Shown piece after piece: positions 1 through 8,516 of a stretch of DNA of 64,000 nucleotides. The position numbers were made by a program, and so were the translations under genes. The notes below the pieces were generated by a model that saw nothing but the letters and a program-made list of their open reading frames with translations, was not told the origin of the DNA and did no database searches. The DNA is from Devosia sp. Root413D1 (GTDB taxonomy: Bacteria; Pseudomonadota; Alphaproteobacteria; Rhizobiales; Devosiaceae). Within the stretch, counting starts at the first letter, position 1. Each line of letters begins with the position of its first letter. The stretch covers positions 568,655 to 632,654 of the forward strand of contig NZ_LMEA01000007.1 in assembly GCF_001425235.1 (NCBI RefSeq). Reading direction: 5' to 3'.

Positions 1-696
1 TACGACATCGTCCCCAATGACGGGATGCGCAAGGTCGTGGCGGCGCGCCTCACCGAGGCCAAGCAGACCATTCCGCATTTCTACCTGTCGCTCGACTGCA
101 AGATCGACGCTCTGCTCGAAGCGCGCGAACAGATCAATGCCGCCGCGCCTCTCAAGGACGGCAAGCCCACCTATAAGCTCTCAGTCAACGACTTCGTCAT
201 GAAGGCCTGGGCCGCAGCGCTGATGAAGGTGCCGACCGCCAACGCCACCTGGGCGGGGGACTCGATCCTCTACCACAAGCACGCCGACGTGGCGGTTGCG
301 GTGGCCGTGCCGGGCGGGCTGTTCACCCCGGTGGTCAAGGCCTGCGATACCAAGTCGCTGCGCCAGATCTCCGATGAAGTGAAGGATCTCGCCGGCCGCG
401 CCCGTTCCAAAAAGCTGATGCCGCAGGAATACCAGGGCGGCACCTCCTCGGTCAGCAACCTCGGCATGTATGGCATCAAGAACTTCCAGGCCGTCATCAA
501 CCCGCCGCACGGCACCATCCTTGCGGTCGGTGTCGGCGAGGAGCGGGTCTACGCCGAGAAGGGTCAGGTGAAGGTCGCCAACTTCATGACCGTCACCTTG
601 AGCTGCGATCACCGCGCGGTCGACGGCGCGCTCGGCGCCGAAGTGCTGGCGGCATTCAAGGGCCTGATCGAAAACCCCGTGATGATGCTGGCTTGA
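1..696 (+). CDS. pdhC: Dihydrolipoamide acetyltransferase (E2) of pyruvate dehydrogenase, C-terminal part
   Basis: The frame is open from the first base of the window, so the gene is cut at its 5' end; the lipoyl and E1/E3-binding domains lie outside. The visible part is the 2-oxoacid dehydrogenase acyltransferase core, which moves the acetyl group from lipoyl-lysine to CoA. It ends with the catalytic-site signature SCDHRAVDGALGAEVL (DHRxxDG; the His is the general base of the family) and contains the NLGMYGIKNF stretch typical of E2 cores. Downstream lpdA (E3) and lipA (lipoate synthesis) fit a pyruvate dehydrogenase cluster. It could in principle be another 2-oxoacid E2, but the short PdhC-like C-terminus and neighbours favour pyruvate dehydrogenase. 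Confidence 0.93.
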   Translation, partial: YDIVPNDGMRKVVAARLTEAKQTIPHFYLSLDCKIDALLEAREQINAAAPLKDGKPTYKLSVNDFVMKAWAAALMKVPTANATWAGDSILYHKHADVAVAVAVPGGLFTPVVKACDTKSLRQISDEVKDLAGRARSKKLMPQEYQGGTSSVSNLGMYGIKNFQAVINPPHGTILAVGVGEERVYAEKGQVKVANFMTVTLSCDHRAVDGALGAEVLAAFKGLIENPVMMLA

Positions 697-712
697 GGGC
701 AGGGGCTTCGCG

Positions 713-1357
713 ATGAAGACCATCCTCGCTTTCGGCGACAGCCTCACCTTCGGCGCCAACCCGATCCCCGGTGGCCCGCGCCATCCTTACGAGGACCGCT
801 GGCCGACGGCGCTCGAGCGCGCCCTCGATGGCAAGGCCCGCGTCATCGCGGAAGGGCTCGGTGGCCGCACTACCGTGCACAATGACGGCTGGGCTGCAGC
901 CGATCGCAACGGCGCGCGATTGCTGCCGACGCTGCTCGAGTCGCACTCGCCGCTCGACCTGGTGATCATCATGCTGGGCACCAATGACCTGAAGCCGTTC
1001 CATGGCCGTACGGCGCAGGAAGCCGCCAACGGCATGCGCCGGCTGGTGCAGATCACCCGCGGGCACTACCAGAAGCCCGGCGACATCGCGCCGAAGATTA
1101 TCCTCGTGGCGCCGCCGCATATCAGCGACACCGATCATCCGGAGATGCTGCTGCATTTCGGCGACGCGGCGATCGACCAGTCCAAGCTCTTCGCGCAGTG
1201 GTACAAGCTGCGCGCCGACGAATACGGCACCGGCTTCTTCGATGCCGCGACCGTCGCCCAGCCGCACCCGGCTGATGGCGTACATCTCGATGCTGCCAAC
1301 ACCCGCGCCATCGGCGAGGGCCTCGCACCGCTGGTCAAACAGGTATTGGGCCTGTGA
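713..1357 (+). CDS. SGNH/GDSL-family hydrolase (arylesterase-like)
   Basis: A 214-residue protein with the SGNH blocks in order: GDSLTFG near residue 8 (nucleophile Ser), a Gly in block II, LGTNDL (block III Asn) near residue 90, and DGVHLDA near residue 188 (Asp and His of the triad). Family members hydrolyse esters of small acyl or aryl substrates; the natural substrate cannot be read from the sequence. There is no signal peptide, so it is probably cytoplasmic. It lies 16 bp after pdhC, and the following acetyltransferase overlaps its last codon, so it is probably co-transcribed in the pdh operon. An SGNH hydrolase between pdhC and lpd is, from memory, common in Rhizobiales. Confidence 0.9.
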   Translation: MKTILAFGDSLTFGANPIPGGPRHPYEDRWPTALERALDGKARVIAEGLGGRTTVHNDGWAAADRNGARLLPTLLESHSPLDLVIIMLGTNDLKPFHGRTAQEAANGMRRLVQITRGHYQKPGDIAPKIILVAPPHISDTDHPEMLLHFGDAAIDQSKLFAQWYKLRADEYGTGFFDAATVAQPHPADGVHLDAANTRAIGEGLAPLVKQVLGL

Positions 1358-1956
1358 CCGCCCCGATCGCCATTCGCCCGGCGACCAAGGCTGACGCGAG
1401 TGAGATCGCGCTCCTGGTCAACATTGCGACGCATGGCGGCATCGGCTTGGGCTGGGCGTACGATGCGCGCTCGAACGGCACTTATGACCCGATCGAAGTT
1501 GGTCGGCTGGATATGCTCGACGAGCGCGACGAACTGAACTGGCGCAATGCCACGATCGCCGAGAGCGATGGCGAAGTGGTCGGCATGCTGCTCGGCTACC
1601 CGGAGCCTGACGACATGGGCTCGTTTCCCGGCGACCTCGAGGACTTTCTGGTTCCGATCGTCGAGCTCGAGCGGCTGTCCGGCGGGCACTGGTTCATTTC
1701 GATGCTGGCGGTGCATGCGCCGTGGCGTGGGCATGGCGTTGGCAGCCTGCTGCTCGAGCTGGCCGAGACGAAGCGCGCCGAAGCCGGCAGCGCCGGCCTG
1801 GCGCTGATCACTGAAGACGTGAACGTACGGGCAAGAGAGCTCTACGAGCGCGAAGGTTTCAAGGTTTCCGCGTCGCGGCCGATGCGCAACTACCCAAACG
1901 GGCCGGCCCGTGGCAGCGACTGGCTATTGATGATGAAGGACCAACAACATGGCTGA
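1354..1956 (+). CDS. GNAT-family N-acetyltransferase
   Basis: A 200-residue GCN5-related acetyltransferase. The acetyl-CoA binding region is visible as LAVHAPWRGHGVGSLLLELAETKR (about residues 116-140; motif A is usually R/QxxGxG/A), followed by a C-terminal NVRARELYEREGFK motif typical of the fold. The start ATG/GTG region overlaps the stop of the esterase gene by 4 bases, and the stop overlaps the start of lpdA by 8 bases, so translation is likely coupled. The acceptor substrate is unknown. Confidence 0.88.
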   Translation: MTAPIAIRPATKADASEIALLVNIATHGGIGLGWAYDARSNGTYDPIEVGRLDMLDERDELNWRNATIAESDGEVVGMLLGYPEPDDMGSFPGDLEDFLVPIVELERLSGGHWFISMLAVHAPWRGHGVGSLLLELAETKRAEAGSAGLALITEDVNVRARELYEREGFKVSASRPMRNYPNGPARGSDWLLMMKDQQHG

Positions 1957-3391
1957 CTCATACGATCTCATCGTCATCGGCGCCGGTCCGGGCGGCTATA
2001 TCGCCGCGATCCGCGCGGCGCAGCTGGGTTTGAAGACCGCCATCGTCGAGCGCGAGCACATGGCCGGCATCTGCTCCAACTGGGGCTGTATTCCGACCAA
2101 GGCGCTGCTGCGCTCCGCCGAGATCTACGGCCATATGGGCCACGCCAAGGACTATGGCCTCTCGGCCGGTGAGTTCGGCTTCGACATTGCCGCCATCGTC
2201 GATCGCTCGCGCAAGATCGCCGGGCAGATGAACAATGGCGTCCAGTTCCTGATGAAGAAGAACAAGGTCGACATCATCTGGGGCGAGGCGCAGCTGACGG
2301 CGCCCGGCGAGATCGTGGTCAAGAAGATGACCAAGAAGCCAGTCGAGCCGCAGTGGCCGCAGCCCAAGACTGTGCTGCCGGAAGGCACCTACAAGGCCAA
2401 GCACATCATCATCGCCACCGGGGCGCGGCCGCGCGTCTTGCCCGGCATCGAGCCAGATGGCGAAAAGATCTGGACCTATTTCGAGGCGATGAAGCCGGCG
2501 AAGTTCCCAAAGTCCCTGGTGATCATGGGGTCGGGCGCTATCGGCATGGAGTTCGCCTCGTTCTACCGCTCGCTCGGCGCCGAAGTGACGGTGGTCGAGC
2601 TGCTGCCGACCATCCTGCCGGTCGAGGATGCCGAGATCGCCGCGCATGTGAAGAAGCGCTTCGAAAAGCGCGGCATCAAGATCATCACCGATGCCAAGGT
2701 GTCGAAGGTCGATAAGACCAAGGACGGCATCACCGCTCATATCGAGCCCAAGACCGGCGACAAGCTGACGATTTCGGCCGATGCGCTGATCTCGGCCGTG
2801 GGTGTCCAGTGCAATACCGAGAATCTCGGACTCGAAAAGCTCGGGGTGAAGATCGAGCGCGGCGCCATCGTCATCGACAATTATGGCCGCACCAATGTGC
2901 CTGGCGTCTGGGCCATCGGCGACGTCGCCGGCCCGCCCATGCTGGCTCACAAGGCCGAGCACGAGGCGGTGATCACCGTCGAGACCATTGCCGGCCTCAA
3001 GGGCGTGCACGGCCTCGACAAGCTGAAAGTCCCGGGCTGCACCTATTGCGAGCCGCAGGTGGCGAGCGTCGGGTTGACCGAAGCCAAGGCCAAGGAAGCT
3101 GGGCGCGAGATCAAGGTCGGCCGCTTCCCGTTCGTCGGCAATGGCAAGGCGATCGCCCTCGGCGAACCCGAGGGGCTGGTGAAGACCATCTTCGACGCCA
3201 AGACCGGCGAGCTGCTCGGCGCCCACATGGTGGGTGCGGAAGTCACCGAGCTGATCCAGGGTTTCGTCGTCGCCATGGGCCTCGAGACCACTGAGGAAGA
3301 GTTGATGCACACCATCTTCCCGCACCCGACCCTTTCTGAGACCATGAAAGAGTCGGTGCTCGACGCCTACGGCCGCGCGCTCAACATCTGA
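1949..3391 (+). CDS. lpdA: Dihydrolipoyl dehydrogenase (E3)
   Basis: A 480-residue class I flavin disulfide reductase that reoxidises dihydrolipoyl groups of 2-oxoacid dehydrogenase complexes with NAD+. The FAD-binding GxGxxG is at residues 11-16 (GAGPGG), the redox-active disulfide is CSNWGC in GICSNWGCIPTKALL, the NAD-binding GSGAIGMEFA lies near residue 193, and the C-terminal dimer interface carries HPTLSETMKE, whose His-Glu pair serves the partner active site. The size is normal for E3. It lies with pdhC and lipA, so it is the pyruvate dehydrogenase-associated E3 rather than a stray paralog. Confidence 0.96.
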   Translation: MADSYDLIVIGAGPGGYIAAIRAAQLGLKTAIVEREHMAGICSNWGCIPTKALLRSAEIYGHMGHAKDYGLSAGEFGFDIAAIVDRSRKIAGQMNNGVQFLMKKNKVDIIWGEAQLTAPGEIVVKKMTKKPVEPQWPQPKTVLPEGTYKAKHIIIATGARPRVLPGIEPDGEKIWTYFEAMKPAKFPKSLVIMGSGAIGMEFASFYRSLGAEVTVVELLPTILPVEDAEIAAHVKKRFEKRGIKIITDAKVSKVDKTKDGITAHIEPKTGDKLTISADALISAVGVQCNTENLGLEKLGVKIERGAIVIDNYGRTNVPGVWAIGDVAGPPMLAHKAEHEAVITVETIAGLKGVHGLDKLKVPGCTYCEPQVASVGLTEAKAKEAGREIKVGRFPFVGNGKAIALGEPEGLVKTIFDAKTGELLGAHMVGAEVTELIQGFVVAMGLETTEEELMHTIFPHPTLSETMKESVLDAYGRALNI

Positions 3392-3450
3392 GAAGTGCGT
3401 AGCGGCCAAACCAAATGAATCACCCGGTTCCACCCGAGGACATTCCGTTC

Positions 3451-3708
3451 ATGTCGCCAGAAATCACCTCGCTGCTCATCTTCCTTGGCATCGGCCTCGT
3501 CGCCGGCTGGATCGCCAGCCTGATCCTGGGCGGCGGCGGGTTGCTGCGCAACCTGATCGTCGGCGTCATCGGCTCGGTCGTCGGCGCCTATCTGCTGACG
3601 CTGGCCAAGGTTGAGCTGCCGATCGGCAATGCCCTGGTCAGCCAGATCGTCACTGCCACCATCGGCGCCATCGTGGTGCTGCTGATTGCACGGCTGATTA
3701 CCAAATAG
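3451..3708 (+). CDS. GlsB/YeaQ/YmgE-family membrane protein, copy 1
   Basis: An 85-residue protein made almost entirely of three transmembrane helices with the family's Gly-rich turn (WIASLILGGGGLLRNLIVGVIGSVVGAYLL). ATG 3451 is chosen because CGAGGA precedes it at a usable distance; an in-frame ATG at 3415 would add a polar N-terminus with no ribosome site. The family ('transglycosylase-associated protein') is linked to envelope stress responses, but its biochemical role is unknown. It is followed by a second copy of the same family 111 bp later. Confidence 0.85.
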   Translation: MSPEITSLLIFLGIGLVAGWIASLILGGGGLLRNLIVGVIGSVVGAYLLTLAKVELPIGNALVSQIVTATIGAIVVLLIARLITK

Positions 3709-3819
3709 AGCAGGCCGGCCGGGGTTGAACCCGCCATGTCGAGACGCGATATCGAAATCGGGTCAAATGGGGGTAAGACAATGGGTCTGCCGGAAAAGCA
3801 GTTTGGGGGAGAGTCTCAA

Positions 3820-4080
3820 ATGGGTCGTATGGACACGCGCTCGCTGGTCATCTTTCTCGTCATCGGTCTCGTCGCTGGCTTCCTTGCCAGTCTCGTGGTC
3901 GGCGGCGGCGGGTTGATCACCTATCTGGTGAGCGGCGTCATCGGTTCGTTCGTGGGCGGTTATCTGTTCACTGCCCTCAATATCAACCTCGGCATCAAGA
4001 GCCCGATCGTCACGCAGATCATCACTTCGACGGTTGGTGCTATTATCGTTGTCGTCATTGCCAGGCTCATTGCCGGCTAG
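3820..4080 (+). CDS. GlsB/YeaQ/YmgE-family membrane protein, copy 2
   Basis: An 86-residue paralog of the preceding gene with the same three-helix plan (FLVIGLVAGFLASLVVGGGG, then a Gly-rich loop, then VTQIITSTVGAIIVVVIARL). Several in-frame ATGs exist (3736, 3781, 3820); 3820 is preferred because GGGGGAGAG lies just upstream and the resulting length matches copy 1. The upstream 110 bp may hold its own promoter. It precedes lipA by 9 bp, so read-through into lipA is likely. Confidence 0.82.
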   Translation: MGRMDTRSLVIFLVIGLVAGFLASLVVGGGGLITYLVSGVIGSFVGGYLFTALNINLGIKSPIVTQIITSTVGAIIVVVIARLIAG

Positions 4081-4089
4081 GAACGCCTC

Positions 4090-5046
4090 TTGGTTACGCT
4101 GATCGACAGCTTAGACACCCGCCCGCGGCACCCGGAAAAGGCCAATCGGCCCGAAAACGAGATGCTGCGAAAGCCGGACTGGATCCGGGTCAAGGCGCCG
4201 GGCTCTCCCATCTACAAGGAGACCCAGCAGATCGTGCGCGAGAACGGTCTCGTCACCGTCTGCGAGGAAGCCGGCTGCCCGAATATCGGCGAGTGCTGGA
4301 GCAAGAAGCACGCCACCATGATGATCATGGGCGAGATCTGCACCCGGGCCTGCGCCTTCTGCAATGTGCGCACCGGGTTGCCGACCGCCCTCGATCCGAT
4401 GGAACCCGAGAAGGTCGCCAACGCCGTCGAAAAGCTCGGCCTCGCCCATGTGGTGATCACCTCGGTCGATCGCGACGACCTGCCGGATGGCGGCGCCGAA
4501 CACTTCGCCCAGGTGATCCGCGCCATCCGCGCCCGCACGCCAAAGACCACCATCGAGATCCTGACGCCGGATTTCCTCCGCAAGGACGGCGCGCTCGAGA
4601 TCGTCGTGGCCGCCAAGCCGGACGTCTTCAACCACAACCTCGAGACGGTACCGTCAAAGTACCTCAAGGTCCGTCCCGGCGCCCGCTACTTCCATTCGAT
4701 CCGCCTGCTGCAGCGGGTGAAGGAACTCGATCCGACCATGTTCACCAAGTCGGGCATCATGGTCGGGCTCGGCGAGGAGCGGAACGAAGTCCTGCAACTG
4801 ATGGACGACCTGCGCTCGGCCGATGTCGATTTTCTGACCATCGGCCAGTACCTGGCGCCGACCAAGAAGCACCACCCGGTACAGCGCTTCGTCTCCCCGG
4901 AAGAGTTCAAGTCGTTCGCCACGGTGGCGACGACCAAGGGTTTCCTCTTGGTTTCGTCGAGCCCGCTGACCCGCTCGTCGCATCACGCCGGCGAAGATTT
5001 CGAACAGCTTCGCGCCAACCGGATGGCCAAACTCGCCCATGGCTGA
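4090..5046 (+). CDS. lipA: Lipoyl synthase
   Basis: A 318-residue radical-SAM enzyme that inserts two sulfur atoms into octanoyl-carrier domains to make lipoyl groups. Both iron-sulfur motifs are present: the auxiliary cluster [12 protein letters not shown] (C-x4-C-x5-C) and the radical-SAM CTRACAFC (C-x3-C-x2-C). The start is a TTG at 4090; the resulting N-terminus (MVTLIDSL...[25 protein letters not shown]) agrees with the usual rhizobial LipA start, which is why the unusual codon is accepted. The end overlaps the next gene by 8 bases. Together with lipB at 41.4 kb it provides the endogenous lipoate route that E2 (pdhC) needs. Confidence 0.96.
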   Translation: MVTLIDSLDTRPRHPEKANRPENEMLRKPDWIRVKAPGSPIYKETQQIVRENGLVTVCEEAGCPNIGECWSKKHATMMIMGEICTRACAFCNVRTGLPTALDPMEPEKVANAVEKLGLAHVVITSVDRDDLPDGGAEHFAQVIRAIRARTPKTTIEILTPDFLRKDGALEIVVAAKPDVFNHNLETVPSKYLKVRPGARYFHSIRLLQRVKELDPTMFTKSGIMVGLGEERNEVLQLMDDLRSADVDFLTIGQYLAPTKKHHPVQRFVSPEEFKSFATVATTKGFLLVSSSPLTRSSHHAGEDFEQLRANRMAKLAHG

Positions 5047-5473
5047 TCTCTTCCTCGAGCGGCATTCGCCGCATTTGCCGCAGCGCATGTTCGATCTGGT
5101 CTCCGACCTCGAGGCCTATCCGCGCTTCATCCCCAACTGCAAGGCGATGGAGGTGCGCGACGACGCCACCGGCGAGGGCATCCTGGCGCGGATGACCATC
5201 CAGTTCGGCCCGATCACCCAGGCCTATACCAGCCGGGTGGTCGCCGACCCGCAGGCGCTGACCATCACCGCCAAGGCGGTCGACGGGCCATTCGCCTATC
5301 TCGACAGCAAGTGGAGTTTTGAAGCGGAAGGCGAGGGGACCCGCATCCGCTTCGACATCGACTTCAAGATCGCCAATCCACTGGTCGCCGCGGTGGCTGA
5401 GCCGGCCTTTGCCGCCAAGCAGACCGAAATCATCGACGCGTTTGAGGATGAGGCCGACAGGCGGTTTGGGTAG
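5039..5473 (+). CDS. COQ10/RatA-like START-domain protein
   Basis: A 144-residue single-domain polyketide-cyclase/START-like protein. It shows the family pattern [23 protein letters not shown] near the start, [25 protein letters not shown] in the second half and a C-terminal helix with [11 protein letters not shown]. In mitochondria and alphaproteobacteria such proteins bind ubiquinone and help its delivery to respiratory complexes; the 'RatA toxin' name comes from the E. coli homologue and should not be taken literally. It overlaps the end of lipA, so the two are translationally coupled. Confidence 0.88.
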   Translation: MADLFLERHSPHLPQRMFDLVSDLEAYPRFIPNCKAMEVRDDATGEGILARMTIQFGPITQAYTSRVVADPQALTITAKAVDGPFAYLDSKWSFEAEGEGTRIRFDIDFKIANPLVAAVAEPAFAAKQTEIIDAFEDEADRRFG

Positions 5474-5527
5474 GGGTTGGGAGCTTCCGGCTACGGACTT
5501 GCCCCGCTAGCTCACCCACATACTCGA

Positions 5528-5606
5528 TGTCATCCCAGCGAAAGCTGAGACCCATCTAACCGCTTGCACTGTGGCGAGTTGGGTCCCAGCTTTCGTTGGG
5601 ATGACA
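5528..5606. repeat. Palindromic intergenic repeat, family 1, copy A
   Basis: The arms at 5528-5554 and 5580-5606 are near-perfect inverted complements (TGTCATCCCAGCGAAAGCTG versus CAGCTTTCGTTGGGATGACA), separated by 25 bp. The same arms occur at 53557-53636. Translated, such arms give the VIPAKAGIQ-type peptides that litter many alphaproteobacterial genomes. It sits between the convergent COQ10-like and CinA-like genes, where it might also act as a terminator. The whole gap 5474-5655 holds nothing else recognisable. Confidence 0.88.
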
Positions 5607-5655
5607 CCGGTGGGTGTTGCACAATCGTGGTGGCAAGCCAGCCTGCAGCCGCAAC

Positions 5656-6147
5656 CTAAGCCTTCGCCGCCTTCAGCAGCAGCTTCAGCGCCTGCACCAC
5701 GGTGGCGTGGCGGACGTCGTCGCGGTTTCCGGGGAACACCTTCTTGAGGTGGGTGGTACCGGCCTCGGTGGCGACCGAGAAGTGCACCAGCCCGACCGGC
5801 TTGTCGGCGCTGCCGCCAGTCGGCCCGGCGATGCCGGTGACCGCGATGGCCACATGCGTGCCGGCGGCGCCGATGGCGCCGTCGGCCATCGCCATCGCAA
5901 CTTCCTTCGACACCGCGCCGAACTGCTTCAGCAGGCCGAACGGCACGCCGATCATCGAGATCTTGGCCTCGTTGGCGTAGCTGACGAAGCCGCCATAGAC
6001 CACGTCGGACGAGCCGGAGATGGCGGTCAGCGCCCCGGCAATCAGCCCGCCGGTGCAGCTCTCGGCGGTCGCCACGGTCATCCCGGCGGCCTTGAGGGCG
6101 GCGACGGTTTCCTCGGCGAGGGCGGCGATATCGTCGGGCAGCTTCAT
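5656..6147 (-). CDS. CinA-family (PncC-type) nicotinamide-nucleotide amidohydrolase
   Basis: A 163-residue stand-alone CinA C-terminal domain. The signature is VATAESCTGGLIAGALTAISGSSDVVYGGFVSYANEAK near the N-terminus, followed by GIAGPTGGSADKPVGLVHF. Family members deamidate NMN to nicotinate mononucleotide in pyridine nucleotide recycling; the molybdopterin-like N-terminal domain of full CinA is absent, as is usual for PncC. The start is set at 6147, one base after the ispDF stop, because a longer frame would overlap ispDF. It is the second gene of an ispDF-cinA operon, an arrangement known in Rhizobiales. Confidence 0.9.
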   Translation of the reverse strand: MKLPDDIAALAEETVAALKAAGMTVATAESCTGGLIAGALTAISGSSDVVYGGFVSYANEAKISMIGVPFGLLKQFGAVSKEVAMAMADGAIGAAGTHVAIAVTGIAGPTGGSADKPVGLVHFSVATEAGTTHLKKVFPGNRDDVRHATVVQALKLLLKAAKA

Positions 6148-6148
6148 C

Positions 6149-7342
6149 TCAATCTTCCCTGGGCAGTTCGATGCTGGCACTGGCCATGGCGACAATGCCT
6201 TCGCCGCGGCCGGTGAAACCGAGCTGTTCGCTGGTGGTGGCCTTGATCGCCACCCGGCTGGTGGAAATGCCGCAAACCGCGCCGATGGCAGCCTTCATCG
6301 CCTCGACATGCGGTCCGACCCGCGGCGCCTCGCAGACGATGGTGATGTCGAGGTTGACGATCCGGCCGCGCCGCTCGGCGACAAGGCCGGCGGCATGCTT
6401 CAGGAAGATCGACGATGCCGCGCCCTTCCATTGTGGGTCGGAAGGCGGAAAGTGCTTGCCGATATCGCCTTCACCCAGCGCGCCATAGATGGCGTCGGTC
6501 AGCGCGTGCAGCGCCACGTCGGCATCGGAGTGGCCCTTGAGCTTATGGGTGTGCGGGATCTCGACCCCGCCCAGCCAGACCGAACTGCCAGTGTCGAACG
6601 GGTGAACATCGAAGCCGGTGCCGATGCGGGTTTCCATGGCCGTCTCCTTGCCCAGCAGGCGCTCGGCGCGGGCGAAATCCTCGGGGTGGGTGATCTTGAG
6701 GTTATGCGTGCTGCCTGGCGTCAGCGCGACGCTGAGCCCGGCCCATTCGGCGATCGCTGCATCGTCGGTGAACTCACGCGGCATTCGGCCGGCGCGGAGG
6801 TGGGCCGAGAGTATCTGCGGGAAGCGAAACCCCTGCGGGGTCTGCGCCGCGAACAGCGTCTTGCGATCCTCGGTCGCGGTCACCGTCCGGCCGTCGACCG
6901 AACGCTTGATCGTATCGGTCACCGGCACGACGGGCAGGGCGGCCTCGCTCCCCCTCAGCGCTTCGATCACCCCACCGATCACTTCCGATGAGACCAGCGG
7001 TCGCGCCGCATCCTGGATCAGCACCAGGTCGGGGCGCCTGGCGCTCAGCGCGGTGAGCCCTGCCAGCACCGAGGCCTGCCGAGTCTCGCCCCCGGTGACG
7101 GGCGGCAGCAGGCGCGGGTCGACAAGGCCGAGCGCCGCATAGCGATCGACTTGTTCTGAGTGGATGACCGGCACCACCCAGCTAATGTCGTCGCGCCGCA
7201 GAAATGCCGCGATGCTGCGGCTTAGCACCGGCGTGCCGGCGAGATCGCGGTATTGCTTCGGGCTGGTGTCGCCGGCGCTGCTGGCGCGCTCTCCGCGCCC
7301 GGCAGCGACCACGATCACCGCGATGGTTCTAGTGCCTGTCAT
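6149..7342 (-). CDS. ispDF: Bifunctional IspD/IspF isoprenoid enzyme
   Basis: A 397-residue fusion of two non-consecutive MEP-pathway enzymes. Residues 1-225 are IspD (CDP-ME synthase), with the nucleotide-binding start VVAAGRGERASSAGDTSPKQY and TRQASVLAGL. Residues 238-397 are IspF (MEcPP synthase), with the metal ligands in GTGFDVHPF and GHSDADVALHALTDAIYGALGEGDIGKHFPPSD. The intervening IspE is not here. The fusion is characteristic of many alphaproteobacteria. It is divergent from dusB across a 172-bp gap that must hold promoters for both sides; I could not assign convincing hexamers. Confidence 0.96.
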   Translation of the reverse strand: MTGTRTIAVIVVAAGRGERASSAGDTSPKQYRDLAGTPVLSRSIAAFLRRDDISWVVPVIHSEQVDRYAALGLVDPRLLPPVTGGETRQASVLAGLTALSARRPDLVLIQDAARPLVSSEVIGGVIEALRGSEAALPVVPVTDTIKRSVDGRTVTATEDRKTLFAAQTPQGFRFPQILSAHLRAGRMPREFTDDAAIAEWAGLSVALTPGSTHNLKITHPEDFARAERLLGKETAMETRIGTGFDVHPFDTGSSVWLGGVEIPHTHKLKGHSDADVALHALTDAIYGALGEGDIGKHFPPSDPQWKGAASSIFLKHAAGLVAERRGRIVNLDITIVCEAPRVGPHVEAMKAAIGAVCGISTSRVAIKATTSEQLGFTGRGEGIVAMASASIELPRED

Positions 7343-7514
7343 TGTCTTTTCATATCGCGCGCTTAGTGGCGCGGGCTTGGTCTACCGGCGGCCTTTCCCC
7401 GCAGCAAGCCCGGCGCCGAACATTGCGCAATAGGGCGAGATATGTGGTTGCGCGCCGCCCGCTTTTGACTATTCTGCGGGCATTTCGTGGAAATGAGCAA
7501 ATCTGGGGCAGGGT

Positions 7515-8516
7515 GTGTCTGATATTGCCTGCACATTGAGCATTGCTGGTCATGAGTTGCCGAACCGCGCCTTTCTGGCGCCGATGGCCGGGATCACCGA
7601 CGCGCCGATGCGGAAACTCGCCGAGCGCTTTGGCGCCGGCCTTGTCGTCTCGGAGATGATCGCCAGCAACGCGCTGGCCACCAACAACGACGACATGGTG
7701 CGCCGCCTCAACAAATCCGGCTCGCTGCCGCATGTCGTGCAGCTCGCCGGCTGCGAGGCGGAGTGGATGCGGAAGGGCGCCGAGATCGCCTATGCGGCCG
7801 GCGCCGATATCATCGACATCAACATGGGCTGCCCCTCCAAACGTGTCACCAACGGCTATGCCGGCTCGGCGCTGATGCGGGTGCCCGATGAAGCCCTGAA
7901 GCTGATCGACGCCGTGGTTGCCGCGACACCGTTGCCGGTGACCGTGAAGATGCGGCTCGGCTGGGACGAGGACAGCCTCAACGCCGCCGACCTGGCGCGG
8001 CGCGCCGTCGATGCCGGAGCGCAGATGATCACCGTCCACGGCCGCACCCGGCAGCAGTTCTACAAGGGCGAGGCGCGCTGGAACCTGGTGCGCCCGGTGG
8101 TCGAGGCGGTGAGTGTTCCGGTGGTCGTCAACGGCGATATCACCAGTATTGACGCAGCGCGCGAGGCGTTGGAGCAATCCGGCGCTGCCGCCGTGATGAT
8201 CGGCCGCGGGGCACAGGGGCAGCCCTGGGCCGTCGGACAGATTGGCTCACAGCTGGCCGGCCGGCAGCCCGAGGCCGCACCGACCGGCGCAGAGCTGGCC
8301 GAACTGGTCGCGGAGCATTACGACGCCATGCTGACCGATTACGGCACCCAGCTCGGGGTGCGCGTCGCGCGCAAGCATCTCGACTGGTATCTCGAGGCGG
8401 CCAACATCGTGCTGGACAAGCCGGTCCGCAGCCAGCTGCTCAATGCGCTGGAGCCGGCCGAGGTCAGCAAGATGATCGGCGATATCTACTCCGGCGACTG
8501 GAGGCTCGCGGCATGA
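7515..8516 (+). CDS. dusB: tRNA-dihydrouridine synthase (NifR3/DusB type)
   Basis: A 333-residue FMN enzyme that reduces uridines in the tRNA D-loop. The catalytic Cys is in GCPSKRVTNGYAGSALM; HGRTRQQFYKGEARW and MIGRGAQGQPW are the FMN-site blocks. The GTG start at 7515 is supported by GGGGCAGG just upstream. It opens the dusB-ntrBC-ntrYX operon; 'nifR3' was originally named for this position upstream of ntrB in Rhodobacter and rhizobia. The stop overlaps ntrB by 4 bases. Confidence 0.95.
   Translation: MSDIACTLSIAGHELPNRAFLAPMAGITDAPMRKLAERFGAGLVVSEMIASNALATNNDDMVRRLNKSGSLPHVVQLAGCEAEWMRKGAEIAYAAGADIIDINMGCPSKRVTNGYAGSALMRVPDEALKLIDAVVAATPLPVTVKMRLGWDEDSLNAADLARRAVDAGAQMITVHGRTRQQFYKGEARWNLVRPVVEAVSVPVVVNGDITSIDAAREALEQSGAAAVMIGRGAQGQPWAVGQIGSQLAGRQPEAAPTGAELAELVAEHYDAMLTDYGTQLGVRVARKHLDWYLEAANIVLDKPVRSQLLNALEPAEVSKMIGDIYSGDWRLAA

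Noticed and set aside
5039-5473. A RatA toxin of a toxin-antitoxin pair
   Set aside because: No RatB-like partner is adjacent; the COQ10-like START domain next to lipA fits a quinone-binding role better.
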